Of a stretch of 64,000 nucleotides of DNA, positions 26,601 through 51,275 are shown in pieces. The notes beneath the pieces were generated by a model. The model had not been told where the DNA came from and ran no database searches. It saw nothing but the letters and a program-made list of their open reading frames with translations. Both the position numbers and the translations under genes were made by a program. Location of the stretch: contig CM019238.1 in assembly GCA_009741485.1 (NCBI GenBank), positions 12,545,030 to 12,609,029 on the forward strand. Direction: 5' to 3'. Each line of letters begins with the position of its first letter. Position 1 is the first letter of the stretch. The DNA comes from Malurus cyaneus samueli. Its lineage: Eukaryota > Chordata > Aves > Passeriformes > Maluridae.

Positions 26601-29600
26601 CAGTGTTTCAATCCCTTTCCTGCATGTGTAGTCACAGCACCATTCCTTCCAGCTGTGCTGCTTGAGAGATAAAATCCTGCCATGCAGGGATTTTACAAGT
26701 GGTGGGAATGTGATGTGTGTGGCCAGCCTGAGGCACAGCACCACAGGGCTGCCCACTGGTAGGATTTACCTGTTTGCACTGTTCATCGAGGAAATTGCTC
26801 AGACATTTATGTGTATGTAGGCATATACATGTTTCTCCATCACTGAGCTGAAAATGCCGTTTTTAGGCATCTTAGCTCCTAGAAACAGCCACTTCTGCTG
26901 GCTGACTGCAGGTTTTTAATATAGGTAATTTTTGAGATTTATTTGAGCTAAGCTACAGAGTGGCCTTGAGTGCAAGTCACTTTTCCTGGCTGTGAGCAGA
27001 GTGGATAAGTAGCTGAGCTGGGGGCACTGTCCTCTGGGGGACACTAACTGCTGATGCACTGTATGCTATATGAGCTTTGTAGCTGCCTTGCTCTGAGGTG
27101 GTGCAGCTCCCATACAGTTTCACTGACAGCCCTTTCCCCTCTGTGTTACTCACTGCACAGCAATCAATGGCAGGCTCTATGCCAACTTGCCTGGGCTGAC
27201 CATGTACCAGGGAGAGAGGGTGAGCTGGTACCTGCTGGGAATGGGTCACGAGGTTGATGTCCACACAGTCCATTTTCATGCTGAGACCTTCATATACAAG
27301 GTAAGAATATCTGCTGTAAAACATGTACTGACCACTGATACCAACACTTTCAGTTGTCTCTGGATTTCAGCCTTTTTCATGACTCCACAGAAGCTTCACA
27401 AGCTAGGGAGATGTGGTTTTACACATCCCAGTCTGCCTCCCCGAGCCTCTGTGTTGTGCTGAGATGTCCAGTTTAGTCCTTGTTGGGGTTAGGCATTACC
27501 ACATTGTTTGCTTTCCCAGCTGCAGCTCTGGAGCTGCTCTATGAAAGCTTTTTTTTTTCTTTTCCTGAGATTTAAAAAGCTGAGGTAGTCCCCAGTAACA
27601 CTGGCAGAATTTTCTTCCTGCAAAGATGCACAAGTGGGCACTGCAGCTAATGGTCTCCCTTCTCTGACAGAATGGCAAAAGCTACAGAGCAGATGTTGTG
27701 GATCTGTTCCCTGGGACCTTTGAAATGGTGGAGATGCTGGTTGGGAACCCAGGGACATGGCTGCTTCACTGTCATGTGTCTGACCATATCCATGCTGGGA
27801 TGGAGATCCTCTTCACTGTCCTGCCTAGAGGAGGTAGGGAGCTGTCACTGTAAAACACCAAGCAGCACTTCCTGCTGCTGCTCTGAAATTCTGAGTGTTT
27901 GTATCACAACACTCTTACATGCTATAAAAAGCCAGTTAATGGAGCAGATAATTACTTAAGTGCTGTTAAATTATGATTTTGAATTTTGAATATGGTAATA
28001 CTTTGATCTGGAGTTATTAACGAATTGTTTTCTGGAGTTTACATTAGCTATGTTGTTATTCTGAGTCTGGTTTTCAGCTTGTGTCTAAATTGTCATGTTC
28101 AGCTCTCAGCCAGTAATTGTTCTTACTAAGAACTGGAAGGTGCTCAGAGGTGAGTGGCACTCAGTATGGGCTTGGCTGCAATGAAGTCCACATGGTGATG
28201 TGGTTTTAGATTTATTACCAAAACAGTGGCAGCCCCAGTGGTTCCTCTGTGGGTACCAGTGCCTGCAGGGCCATCTCTGTTTCTCCCTCAGCACTTTTCT
28301 TTTGAAGGCTGGGAAAGCTTGTGTGGTGGGACTTGGGCTGCCTCTGAAGCAGGTGATACAAAAAATTCTCATGTAGAGAGGGAAAACATTGACAGGATAA
28401 GGAAGTCCTGGAAAGCCATGCTGCCTCTGTATCCAGTCCTCACCAGATGTGCCCCATTCTGGGCTTTGCCTGCTCAGCCCAACACCTTCTCACCCTCCTT
28501 TTGTTTCCTTTCAGAGTCGGAGCTGGAAGATGAGAGTGTCACCCCAGGTATGGTGTGTACAGCACTGCCAAACCCTATCTGTGGGAAGGGGAGAGGGCAG
28601 GTCCCTGAGCAATGCAGAGGTTTGGATCTGTGCAAGGGGAGGGAGGAGTGCACACAGCACCTGCAGCCTGAGCCATCCTGGCAGTGCCTTGGTCTGAGGC
28701 CTTGCTTCAGTAGATAACAGGGAGGGCACCAGTCTGTCGTCTGGTAAAAGAAATACGCTGGGCTGGTTAGACTTGTGTGCCTGTGTTGGGTGGAAAGGGT
28801 TAGTGACCTTGCACCCTGTTGTGCCTCCTGTGTGTGCATTCAGATTCAGAGCATGAGCTTGGGCACTGGCAGAGATTTGGAGGAGGGTGCCTGGGATGGG
28901 TTGTCCTCCCTCCTTGGACTGTCAGTGACTCTGGTTTAGGGAAGTTGCACAATCACTGCTGCAATCCGAAGGGATGGAGTCAGCATGCAAACAAGCACAT
29001 CTGCCTTTTGCTTCTCCCCCTGAGAAAAGAGCCTGAGCATGTGCCTGGAGTTTTTCAGGTGTTGTAAAGAACAGATGTGAGAAGACATTTGGTTGAGCAG
29101 CACCAGGGAGAAGGGGAGTAGAAGATATGATCCCTTTGAAATTTTTGGTGGTAGAAGTCTGAGTAGTGTACACTGGTGGTTTATTTTCCTGATTTTTCAT
29201 CTTTCTTCTCAACTTCATTTTTCAGCTGCTGTGAAGAAATTCAGTTGAGCTGATTTCAAAGCCACTTCAGGCCAGCTGCAAAGGCAGCCACCTACCTACA
29301 ACTCCAACATTTCCTCCCAAACATTTTCCTCATTCAAAATGGGCACACCAGAAGAGGAGTAGGAAATATGTGAGAGCGGTAGTGGCAATATTAAATAATT
29401 TGGTTTTATACCATATGCAGGCATCAGCTTGTGTGTATTCACCAGGCAGAAACCTTGGCCAGCAGTTGTTGCCTGAGCAGACAGGCCCTTTTCTCAGGAG
29501 GTGGAGGCACAAGCAAGCTCAGGATCTTGGTGGCTCACCATGGCCACTCAGTTGTGTGTAACCCACACTGGTCACAGGTAGCATGGACTGGGGGAACTTG

Positions 29601-30273
29601 CAGCAGCCCCAGCCTGGACACAAGTTTTCATCCCAGGGCTGGGGACAGCAGTGGCTGACAGGGCTGGACACTGTGAGACACAGGTTCTGGGGTGGAGCAG
29701 GTTAAGGAAGGACCCATCCATCTCAAATCTCTGTGTGCCCAGGCATGAGGGTCTGACAGTTGGATGACACTAGGGCCTCCTCTGAATCATTAAGGTTGGA
29801 AAAGACCTCTAAGATGATTGAGTCAAACCATTAACTCAGCACTGTCAAGTCTACTACTGAAACATGTCTCTAAGCTTCATATCTACACATCTTTTGAACA
29901 CTTCCAGGGATAGTGATCCCACTACTTTGCATCAAGTTTTCCTTTTTCTCCTTTGTTGTGTTTCTTGCAACCTTTCAGTTCTGGTGTTGCTGGCTCTTGT
30001 TGAAAATACCATTCTGTTTGTATCTCAGGGTTGGCACTTGAGGATGAGGATGAGTCCCAGAAGATGAAGCTTTTTGGATCTAAGGTGACCCAAGAGCAGA
30101 TAGAGGCTACAGTCATCTCTCTGGCTGTTGTAGGAGTCCTGCTGCTTGTGGCCGCTGGCGTCCTCCTGGGAGCAGTCATCCGTCTTGAGAAGCAAAAGAG
30201 GTTACGACGCAATCGGAGATCCATCCTGGATGATGGATTCAAACTCATGTCTCAAAAGAATTCTGGGCTCTGA
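11673..30273 (+). CDS. HEPH: HEPH, hephaestin, membrane-anchored multicopper ferroxidase (complete, 20 coding exons, 1154 aa)
   Basis: Oxidises Fe(II) to Fe(III) at the cell surface, working with ferroportin in iron export. Coding exons: 11673-11833, 13885-14129, 14592-14804, 15386-15565, 15898-16152, 16654-16822, 18023-18162, 19040-19171, 19336-19547, 21176-21326, 21622-21834, 22168-22378, 22642-22781, 23682-23813, 24706-24812, 25551-25773, 27161-27300, 27671-27833, 28515-28547, 30029-30273. Every join keeps frame. Signal peptide about residues 1-19. Six cupredoxin domains in three pairs. Type 1 copper ligands: domain 2 H301/C344/H349/M354, domain 4 H654/C697/H702/M707, domain 6 H996/C1042/H1047/M1052. 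Trinuclear ligands: H124/H126, H184/H186, H999/H1001, H1041/H1043 plus H1049. Transmembrane helix about 1102-1124, then a basic tail. Length fits hephaestin (about 1158 in human). The axial Met in domain 2 and the membrane anchor argue against ceruloplasmin. HEPH rather than HEPHL1 is chosen from the HSF3 neighbour. Exon 8 uses a weak donor (GTTGGT). Confidence 0.95.
28515..28547 (+). other. HEPH: 33-bp microexon of HEPH (acidic linker)
   Basis: Between the domain 6 exon (ends 27833) and the membrane-anchor exon (starts 30029) sits a tiny exon bounded by TTTCAG and GTATGG. It encodes about 11 residues, [11 protein letters not shown], forming part of the acidic juxtamembrane stalk. Its phase is 2-1, so its length is divisible by three and skipping it would preserve the frame. 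Confidence 0.8.
29788..29945 (-). mobile_element. CR1 LINE fragment (3' end, minus orientation)
   Basis: Starts with the reverse complement of the CR1 terminus (ATCATTAAGGTTGGAAAAGA, then CCTCTAAGATGATTGAGTC) and continues to CTTCCAGGGATAGTGATCCC. It sits in the last HEPH intron, just upstream of the membrane-anchor exon. Confidence 0.85.
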
Positions 30274-44189
<13,916 letters not shown>

Positions 44190-47100
44190 ACCCTTCGTCT
44201 GACAGCTGGGCAGCATCACATTATGATTGCGGAGTCATGGGGAAAATGGATCTGGAAAGGCCTCTGGAGGCCATCTAGTCAACCTTCTGCCCACAGCATG
44301 TGAACTTCAACCTTTGACTGGGTCATTCAGGACCCTATTCTCTCAGGTGCCAAAATTCTTTAGGGATTAACTGCCTGCTGGTGGGCTCCAGAATGAGTGA
44401 ATTGTTTATTGAAACAGTCAACAAAAATGAAGAGAATTATTTAAGAGCACATGAAGCTTTTCATAGTCTAAGCAAACACGGAGAAGCTACACTGGTCATA
44501 CACACACACCAGCTGTGCTCACTGTGTTTTGATGTAAAGCTGTTTGGGCTTTAACTTTGTGAATTGACATTTCTTTAGCATAAAATCTAAAGTATTTTCA
44601 CTTTCAGTAATACTTTATCTTTTACCAGTCCTCATGGGCTGTGTCCTCTGTGACTTCCCTGCCAGTCTGGCAGCCTTTCCCTGTTCAGCCTGTCTTTCTG
44701 CCCTGGAGTTATCCTGTGGGTGACAGCAGTCGGCAGCTGTGGAACTGGGAGGTTTCAGCTTTGTCTGAGATGGAACCAGCATTGTGTTGGTTCCATCATA
44801 ATAGAACAAAACAGAACTGCAGATTTTCAACCCAAAAGGCAGGAGATGGAAGAAGTTTAACCTGTAACATGTAAACCTTCATGTATTCCCTGCTCAGTTA
44901 AATGAGCATCTGGCAATGTGCCACAGCATTCACCTCAAGCACTGACCCTTGAGTTGCAGCTACATCGCTGATGGCAGAGTGCACCAGCAGTGCTAGTCCT
45001 GGTCCAAATGGTGCCTTCTGGAATGCAAGAGATAGCTGGGATTCCTGGGAATGTGGGTGCCTGACAGCTGGCGCCAGCAGTTGCTGCTCTGGGGGCTCAT
45101 GGTGGAGCCAGCCATCGTGTTGCAGGGCTGGGTTTGGGTCCCTAGTGTGAGATACCCAGTGAGAGCACAAGGCTGACTTCAGCCTATGGTTATGAAAATC
45201 CACCAAAGTTGTGTTTTCCTCTTTCTCAGAAAGAATAACCAGTTTCTTTGTGTCCATTCTGCGCTGGCTCAGCCTTTGTGATGGTAAAGAATTTAGCTTC
45301 AAAAGACAGTGAAAAGGAAACGAGCTTCAGACTTCACATGCAAAATACTCTAAACTACATCCTACAGCTGAGCATTTCCACCCAGACTGGCAGTGTCACA
45401 GCTGCAGACTTGGGTGAAAGGCTGATTAAATCTGGAAATCAAGATGCTTCTATAAGTACAAAAATATATGACCTGGGAATGTACTAATATTTCAAAAAGA
45501 AACTGTGAAGCAGAAGAAAGAATAAGAGCAACAAAAATCTTGCTTTTTTTTCCTAAGCTAATTGTGGGAAGGAGGAAGACAACAGCAGCTGGGACAGGGA
45601 CAAGGACCTAACAGGGCATGAGACACTGCAGAATTGCCAGTACTAAGGCCTCAGGTCTGGGCTCCCATCTTAAGCACAGCCATCACTTTTCCTTCACATC
45701 TGCAGAAATGATTCTGCGCAGGATATACTTAGGGGAGGAAATGGAATTAGAAAAATCTCTTCAGAGAGCAAATACTCAAGCCTCAGATATCGGCTCTGAT
45801 TGTGGGAGCCTTTGATTTGGTTTCACTGCAGTGGAGTTCTGCCTGGAGCTGACACTGCAGAGGCAGCACTGGAGCCTTTAATTTTGTTTTACAAGTAAAT
45901 GACAGCATAAACCAGATATTACTACTAAGTTGGGGATTTTACTGTCTGAAAAACTGGGAATCCATGCCACTGCAAATGGCATTTCCCTAATGTTGCCGTC
46001 TGGAGGTTTCTATAAATAAGATCTCCCTTCTTGAAAAACCAAATCAATCGCAAATGCAAATAAACATTGTTACAGTAATGAAACTTATTCTCATTCAAAC
46101 ACCTTTCTCTTTACAATGGAAAAATTCAGTGATGTTAAATAACACAGTTTGCATGTATATCCCAATCTGCTCCCAGAGAACTGCCAAACCCCTTACTCTG
46201 GGCTCTACATAAATGGAGTCTGCTCTTGCCACTCATCCTGCAGCAGGACAGCATGCCGGGTCAGCATCCCTCAGCCTTGTGCAGACAGAAAGATGGTGTG
46301 GGCCAAGTTCAAAGCCACAGGCTGCCCGTCTGACCATGGCAATAGGCAGGCATCCATCACCTGGCAACAGTTCTCCAAGGGACAGTTTGCACCCAGAGGG
46401 AAAACTGATGTTGTTTTCTCATAGAATATCCCATGCTGATCTTTACACAGCAGTGCTTTCTTCAGTAGGAGTCTGCAGTCTGGCAATGTTGAACTGCCTT
46501 AAAAAACATTGTTTCTTTGAGGTGATTGTTATTGTAAAATTCTGGCAAACTTCCCCCTCATTACACACAACCTCCCCCCTGATGCTCTTGCTTTAATATG
46601 CACTCTGTTAAGATATCTGGGTGGTTTTAAGATTTGATCCACCTTTTGGGGGCTAACAGTCAAGTAAAATACTGGTTCAGGATCCTCTCTGTCCTGTGGG
46701 TTTTGTGTAACTTTTGAGTTATGAAAAGGAGATGTTATTTCCTCTTACAAAAGGATTAGCAAGAAAGCACAGACTGCTGCTCCCGGCAGTCTTAAAGCCA
46801 CAATCAAAATGTTTGTCTCCATGTTTTTTGACTCCTTTCAGCATGAAAAGCCCTTTGCATGAAGAACTGCTGTGGTTACCCAGGTGGGGTCAGCCATGGA
46901 CGTGCCTCTACAGCAAATGCTGTTTCATTGCCATGCGGTTCCCTGCAGCTCGTACAATCAATGGCTGGTCCCAGCAGCAGTTTTTGCCTGGTGCCTCAGT
47001 CCAGACAGGAGCATGGGATACTTTGAGGTCTCCTTTAATTTAATTTTTATTCTCCAATAAACATTTCCATGAGCAGAAGCACAGCCTGATCGATTCCTTG

Positions 47101-48828
47101 TGCATTTCTCCCTGGTGCTCCTGCTGGGATCCTCAGCCATTCCCTGACTCCTTTCCCCTTGCTGAGAACTCGTGCTCTCCCTCACCTGACTGCAAGCAAA
47201 CAGAGCAAGAACCATGCAAGTCTGCCACAGCTCTGCCACATGTGAGAAGTGGTCATTGGAGTCAGATTTGTTTGGAAAGGGCTGCTTGGTAACAACATGT
47301 GCACTGTGACTGTGCCGGATCCAGGCTCGTTGGGCAAAGCTGCAAGCAGGGCAGCAAGAGCTCAGGCAGGTTACAGGTCACTGAAGCTGCTACATCAATT
47401 TCCAGCTACACACCTACTGAAAACCAAAAATACGCCAAATACAGAGCCCTGAAGCTACAATAAAATAACCCTTTAGCATTCGTGTTTAAATCAGGTGGCT
47501 ACAACAAAAGAAGAGAATATTTTATTGCCCTCTCTGAAGAGCTGTTTCTTATCTCTCCTTTTGAAGAAACCTTTCAAGCAGAATAATGAGCCTATAGCTG
47601 TGAATCATTTCACCAGCCCTGATGAGCTTTGTGCAGCTCCCCAGAGGGGTCACAGGCATTTTGAGTCACTTCTGAGTGATTAAAATGGAAGCAGTTAACT
47701 GGGTTCATTTCAGCATCACCCAAAGCACTGAAGTATTCTCCAAATCCCAAACAAATGCCTTTAGTTTGAAAAATGGGGAGATGTAGGAAGAGGAATGTGT
47801 GAGAGGAATGGGAGACATCCGTCCATGGAGGGTTCCTCTTGCTTTGGCTTTAACTGGGGTAAGAAGGGTTTGCTCACAGTGTGCTCTGCCCCTCAACACA
47901 CCACACTGAACATATCCTGAGTGGTCACCTGAACTAATACTCAGTTTGGGATTGTCGCTACTGTCAAAGAGTCCATTGCTCATTGTGCAGGAGGTAAGCT
48001 TGCCAGTGAAGTAATTATTAGCCAGTTAAGTAACTATTAAGCTGGTAAAACCAAGTTGCTTGGTTTGCCACTTCGCTGCTACTGTGGACTTTGGCCATTT
48101 CTAAAAATGTTGGTCCCTGACTCAGGTACAAGAATTGCTTCTTCTTAATGATTTTTCTTAACAAGAGAAATGCTAACTCACACAGTGCTATTGTTTGCAC
48201 AGAGACTGGTCAATGAGGTGAGGAAGAATAGGCCTGGTCTCCTACGCACCAAAATGTGAGGTCAGTCTTTTTTTTCATAGGAGGGCAAAACTCCCAGCTT
48301 TCTCAGGTGAAAAATCCTCATCTGTGGCATCTTCACTGACCCTTAAATGATCCTGAATTCATTTTCACTTTTGATATTCCTCTGTCACGATGTGTACAGA
48401 AGTATATGAGGTTTGTATTGACATTCACCTCACAGAGAATTGGTGCAAAGTGTTCCACATCTATTGAAATCCCCAGGATGTGTGTGGGTACCTGCCAAAG
48501 AGATGGGAGAGAGGCTTCAAGCGCAGGCAAACTGCAGGAGCAGGATGGAGCCCGGAGGGGACCGAGCTGCTGGCGGCTCGTGGGAAAGCTGAGGACCCAG
48601 AGGGTGGCACATGACACAGGCAGTGTCCTGTCCCATCTCTCACCCACTGTAAATCCAAAGGCCGGGAGAAGCAGAGTCTGTTTTTCAGGTGGAATGTGTC
48701 ACACTGAGGTCCTGACATTGCTGAAGGTCTCGTGAGTCTTTGTAAGATCAGCATTTCCAACAGGGCTTTATACAGGTACTTTATCAACCTGTGCTGGCTC
48801 TGCTGTTTCACCTCTGCCTGTCTCTGAA
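44190..48828. other. Receptor 3' UTR and intergenic DNA, no gene seen
   Basis: Downstream of the GPR83-like stop codon and the CR1 fragment the DNA is AT-rich. AATAAA hexamers occur near 46058 and 47055 and might mark 3' ends. The open frames lack conserved motifs or plausible paired splice sites. Confidence 0.45.
44238..44345 (-). mobile_element. Short CR1 LINE fragment (minus orientation)
   Basis: GGAAAGGCCTCTGGAGGCCA followed by TCTAGTCAACCTTCTGCCC matches the reverse complement of the CR1 3' terminus. It begins about 50 bp after the receptor stop codon, so it probably forms part of the 3' UTR. Confidence 0.7.
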
Positions 48829-48894
48829 ATGCAGGGATTGCTGTCTCTGGTGGTTTATTTATTCCTGGTGGATTGCTTTGCTGCATTCCAGAAT
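48829..48894 (+). other. Possible signal-peptide-encoding first exon (unproven)
   Basis: An ATG with G at -3 opens 22 codons that read as a textbook secretion signal: a short N-region, then a hydrophobic core LLSLVVYLFLV, then small residues CFAAFQN. It ends directly at a strong donor (GTAAGG at 48895). I found no convincing downstream partner exon in the window, so this may be chance. Confidence 0.2.
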
Positions 48895-49194
48895 GTAAGG
48901 TGTGGAACACACTTCTCACATGAGAAAGTGCCCCCAACCTCTGCCCACTCAAGCATGTCTGAACTCTGCCATAACCGGGATGTATCCTGTGGGTTTTGCC
49001 CGGCAGATCCCAGCTGACCCGGCTGCTGCTGTCCCAAAGGAAGGTTTGAGTTCAATAAGCAGGAAAATACATACGGGTCTCATCCCCACGAGCGGTCCCG
49101 GGGAGCCCAGAGCTGAGGTGCCGATATCTAATGATCGGTGCCAACCGAGAGCCACCGGCAAGCGGCAAAACAGCGTCGTTAAACGGAGAAAATG

Positions 49195-50525
49195 ACCTGG
49201 GAGAGGGCAGGGGGGGATCGGGAACGGCACCGGGAGAGGGCACGGGGGATGGGAACGGCACGGAGAGAGCACGGGGGATCGGGAACGCACTGGGAGAGGG
49301 CACGGGGGATGGGAACGGCACCGGGACCGGGAGAGGCACGGGGGATCGGGAACGGCACCGGAGAGGCACGGGGATGGAACGGCAGCGGGAGGGACGGGGG
49401 ATCGGGAACGGCAGCGGGAGAGGGCACGGGGGATCGGGAACGGCACGGGAGAGGGCACGGGGGATCGGGAACGGCACCGAGCGGGAGAGGGCACGGGGGA
49501 TTTGGAACGGCACCGGGAGCAGGGGATCGGGAACGGCACCGGGAGAGGGCACGGGGGATCGGGAACGGCACTGGGAGAGGGCACGGGGGATCGGGAACGG
49601 CACCGGGAGATGGCACGGGGATCGGGAACGGCACCGGGAGAGGCACGGGGATCGGGAACGGACCGGGAGAGGCACGGGGATCGGGAACGGCACCGGGAGA
49701 GGGCACGGGAGATCGGGAACGGCACCGGGAGCCGGGAGATGGCACGGGGGATCGGGAACGGCACCGGGAGAGAGCACGGGGGATTGGGAACGGCACCGGG
49801 AGAGGGCACGGGGGATCGGGAACGGCACCGGGAGAGAGCACGGGGGATTGGGAACGGCACCGGGAGATGGCACAGGGGATCGGGAACGGCACCGGGAGAG
49901 GCACGGGGAGATCGGGAACGGAACCGGGAGAGGGCACGGGAGATCGGGAACGGCACCGGGAGATGGCACAGGGGATCGGGAACGGCACCGGGAGAGGCAC
50001 AGGGGATCGGGAGGCACCGGAGGCACCGGAGGGACGAGGAGCACGGGGACGGGGGACCGGGAGAGGGCACGGGAGGATCGGGAACGGCACCGGGAGAGGG
50101 CAGGGGGGATCGGGAACGGCACCGGGAGATGGCACAGGGGATCGGGAACGGCACCGGGAGATGGCACGGGGATCGGGAACGGCACCGGGAGAGGCACGGG
50201 AGGATCGGAACGGACCGGGAGAGGGCACGGGGAGGATCGGGAACGGCACCGGGAGAGGCACAGGGGATCGGGAACGGCACCGGGAGAGGCACGGGGATCG
50301 GGAACGGCACCGGGAGAGGCACGGGAGATCGGGAACGGCACCGGGAGAGGCACGGGGATCGGGAACGGCACCGGGAGCGGGAGAGGGCACGGGAGGATCG
50401 GGAACGGACCGGGAGAGGGCACGGGAGATCGGGAACGGACCGGGAGAGGGCACGGGGATCGGGAACGGCACCGGGAGAGGCACGGGGATCGGGAACGGCA
50501 CCGGGAGAGGGCACGGGGAGGATAG
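49195..50525. repeat. G-rich minisatellite, roughly 40 units of about 31-33 bp
   Basis: Tandem array whose unit contains GGGATCGGGAACGGCACC followed by GGGAGAGGGCACG. Units vary by loss of single G residues, small deletions and substitutions such as CACAGGGG for CACGGGGG. Plus strand purine- and G-rich, many CpG. Full units contain four G-runs separated by three-base loops (AGA, CAC, ATC), a strong quadruplex pattern. The array is stop-free over long stretches in several frames (up to 597 codons on the minus strand), but this is a composition effect: the peptides are repetitive Arg/Pro/Ser or Gly/Arg and there is no gene signal. Confidence 0.95.
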
Positions 50526-50537
50526 GGACAGGCGGAG

Positions 50538-50553
50538 CCGCCAGGGGGCGCTG
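50538..50553 (+). promoter_or_regulatory. CTCF-like motif, forward (left arm of inverted pair)
   Basis: CCGCCAGGGGGCGCTG matches the vertebrate CTCF core (CCASYAGRKGGCRS type) in the plus orientation. It begins just after the minisatellite ends, in CpG-rich unique sequence. Confidence 0.65.
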
Positions 50554-50587
50554 TGCACCGCCCGCCGTGAGGCGGACCCCTCGCCCG

Positions 50588-50603
50588 CAGCGCCCCCTGG
50601 CGG
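50588..50603 (-). promoter_or_regulatory. CTCF-like motif, reverse (right arm of inverted pair)
   Basis: CAGCGCCCCCTGGCGG is the exact 16-bp reverse complement of the motif at 50538-50553, separated by 34 bp, so the two CTCF-like cores face each other. The perfect arms could also form a hairpin. Confidence 0.65.
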
Positions 50604-51000
50604 CCCGCAGTTCCCGCCCTGCCCGGGCGCGGCTCCCTGAGGGCACCGAGGGGACAAAACCCCCGGGACTGGCGGGCCGGGCGGGGACGGTCCGCGAGGG
50701 GTTCGTCCCTAACCGCTCACCCCGGCAGTGATGATGTCTCACCCACCCGTCACTGACGGCCTCGCTGGCGTGCTCGGAGTGATCAGGGGTTTCTCAGAGA
50801 ATTTGAAAAATCGTATCAGAATGTAATTCAGGGTTTGAGAAGCACCGTACGGACTTGAGCACCGGTATGAGCTCCTGCAACGGGAGAGAAGAATGTGATA
50901 TGTGGTAAGAAATGTGTACGTGTGCCCGCCTGTCCCCGGAGTTTCACCTGCAATTCCAGAGGCCTCAGATGCCGATAAACCAGGAAACCTGCTAGCTCGG

Positions 51001-51275
51001 GATGTGGCACAGTGACACTGATCTGTGTTCCCTTGGGATGTGCCACAGTGACACTGTGCCCTGCTCCCTCGGGATGTGCCACAGTGACACTGTGCCCTGC
51101 TCCCTCCGGATGTGCCACAGTGACACTGTGCCCTGCTCCCTCGGGATGTGCCACAGTGACACTGATCTGTGTTCCCTCGGGATATGCCACAGTGACACTG
51201 TGTCCTGCTCCCTCGGGATGTGCCACAGTGACATTGATCTGTGTTCCCTCGGGACATGCCACAGTGACACTGCTC
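51001..51275. repeat. 36-bp tandem repeat, seven full copies and a partial eighth
   Basis: Each unit begins with GATGTGCCACAGTGACACTG. Two unit types differ in the second half (GATCTGTGTTCCCTCGG, type A, or TGCCCTGCTCCCTCGG, type B), in the order A B B B A B A then partial. The unit is a multiple of three, so several frames stay open on both strands and produce 12-residue repeat peptides; no start context or splice evidence supports coding. Confidence 0.95.

Noticed and set aside
11673..30273. Calling the multicopper oxidase ceruloplasmin or HEPHL1
   Set aside because: The transmembrane anchor and axial Met in domain 2 exclude ceruloplasmin; the HSF3 neighbour fits HEPH better than HEPHL1, although a tree would settle it.
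48949..50742. Very long open frames (up to 597 codons) on both strands
   Set aside because: They are produced by the GC-rich minisatellite, which lacks stop codons in several frames. The peptides are simple repeats with no gene structure.
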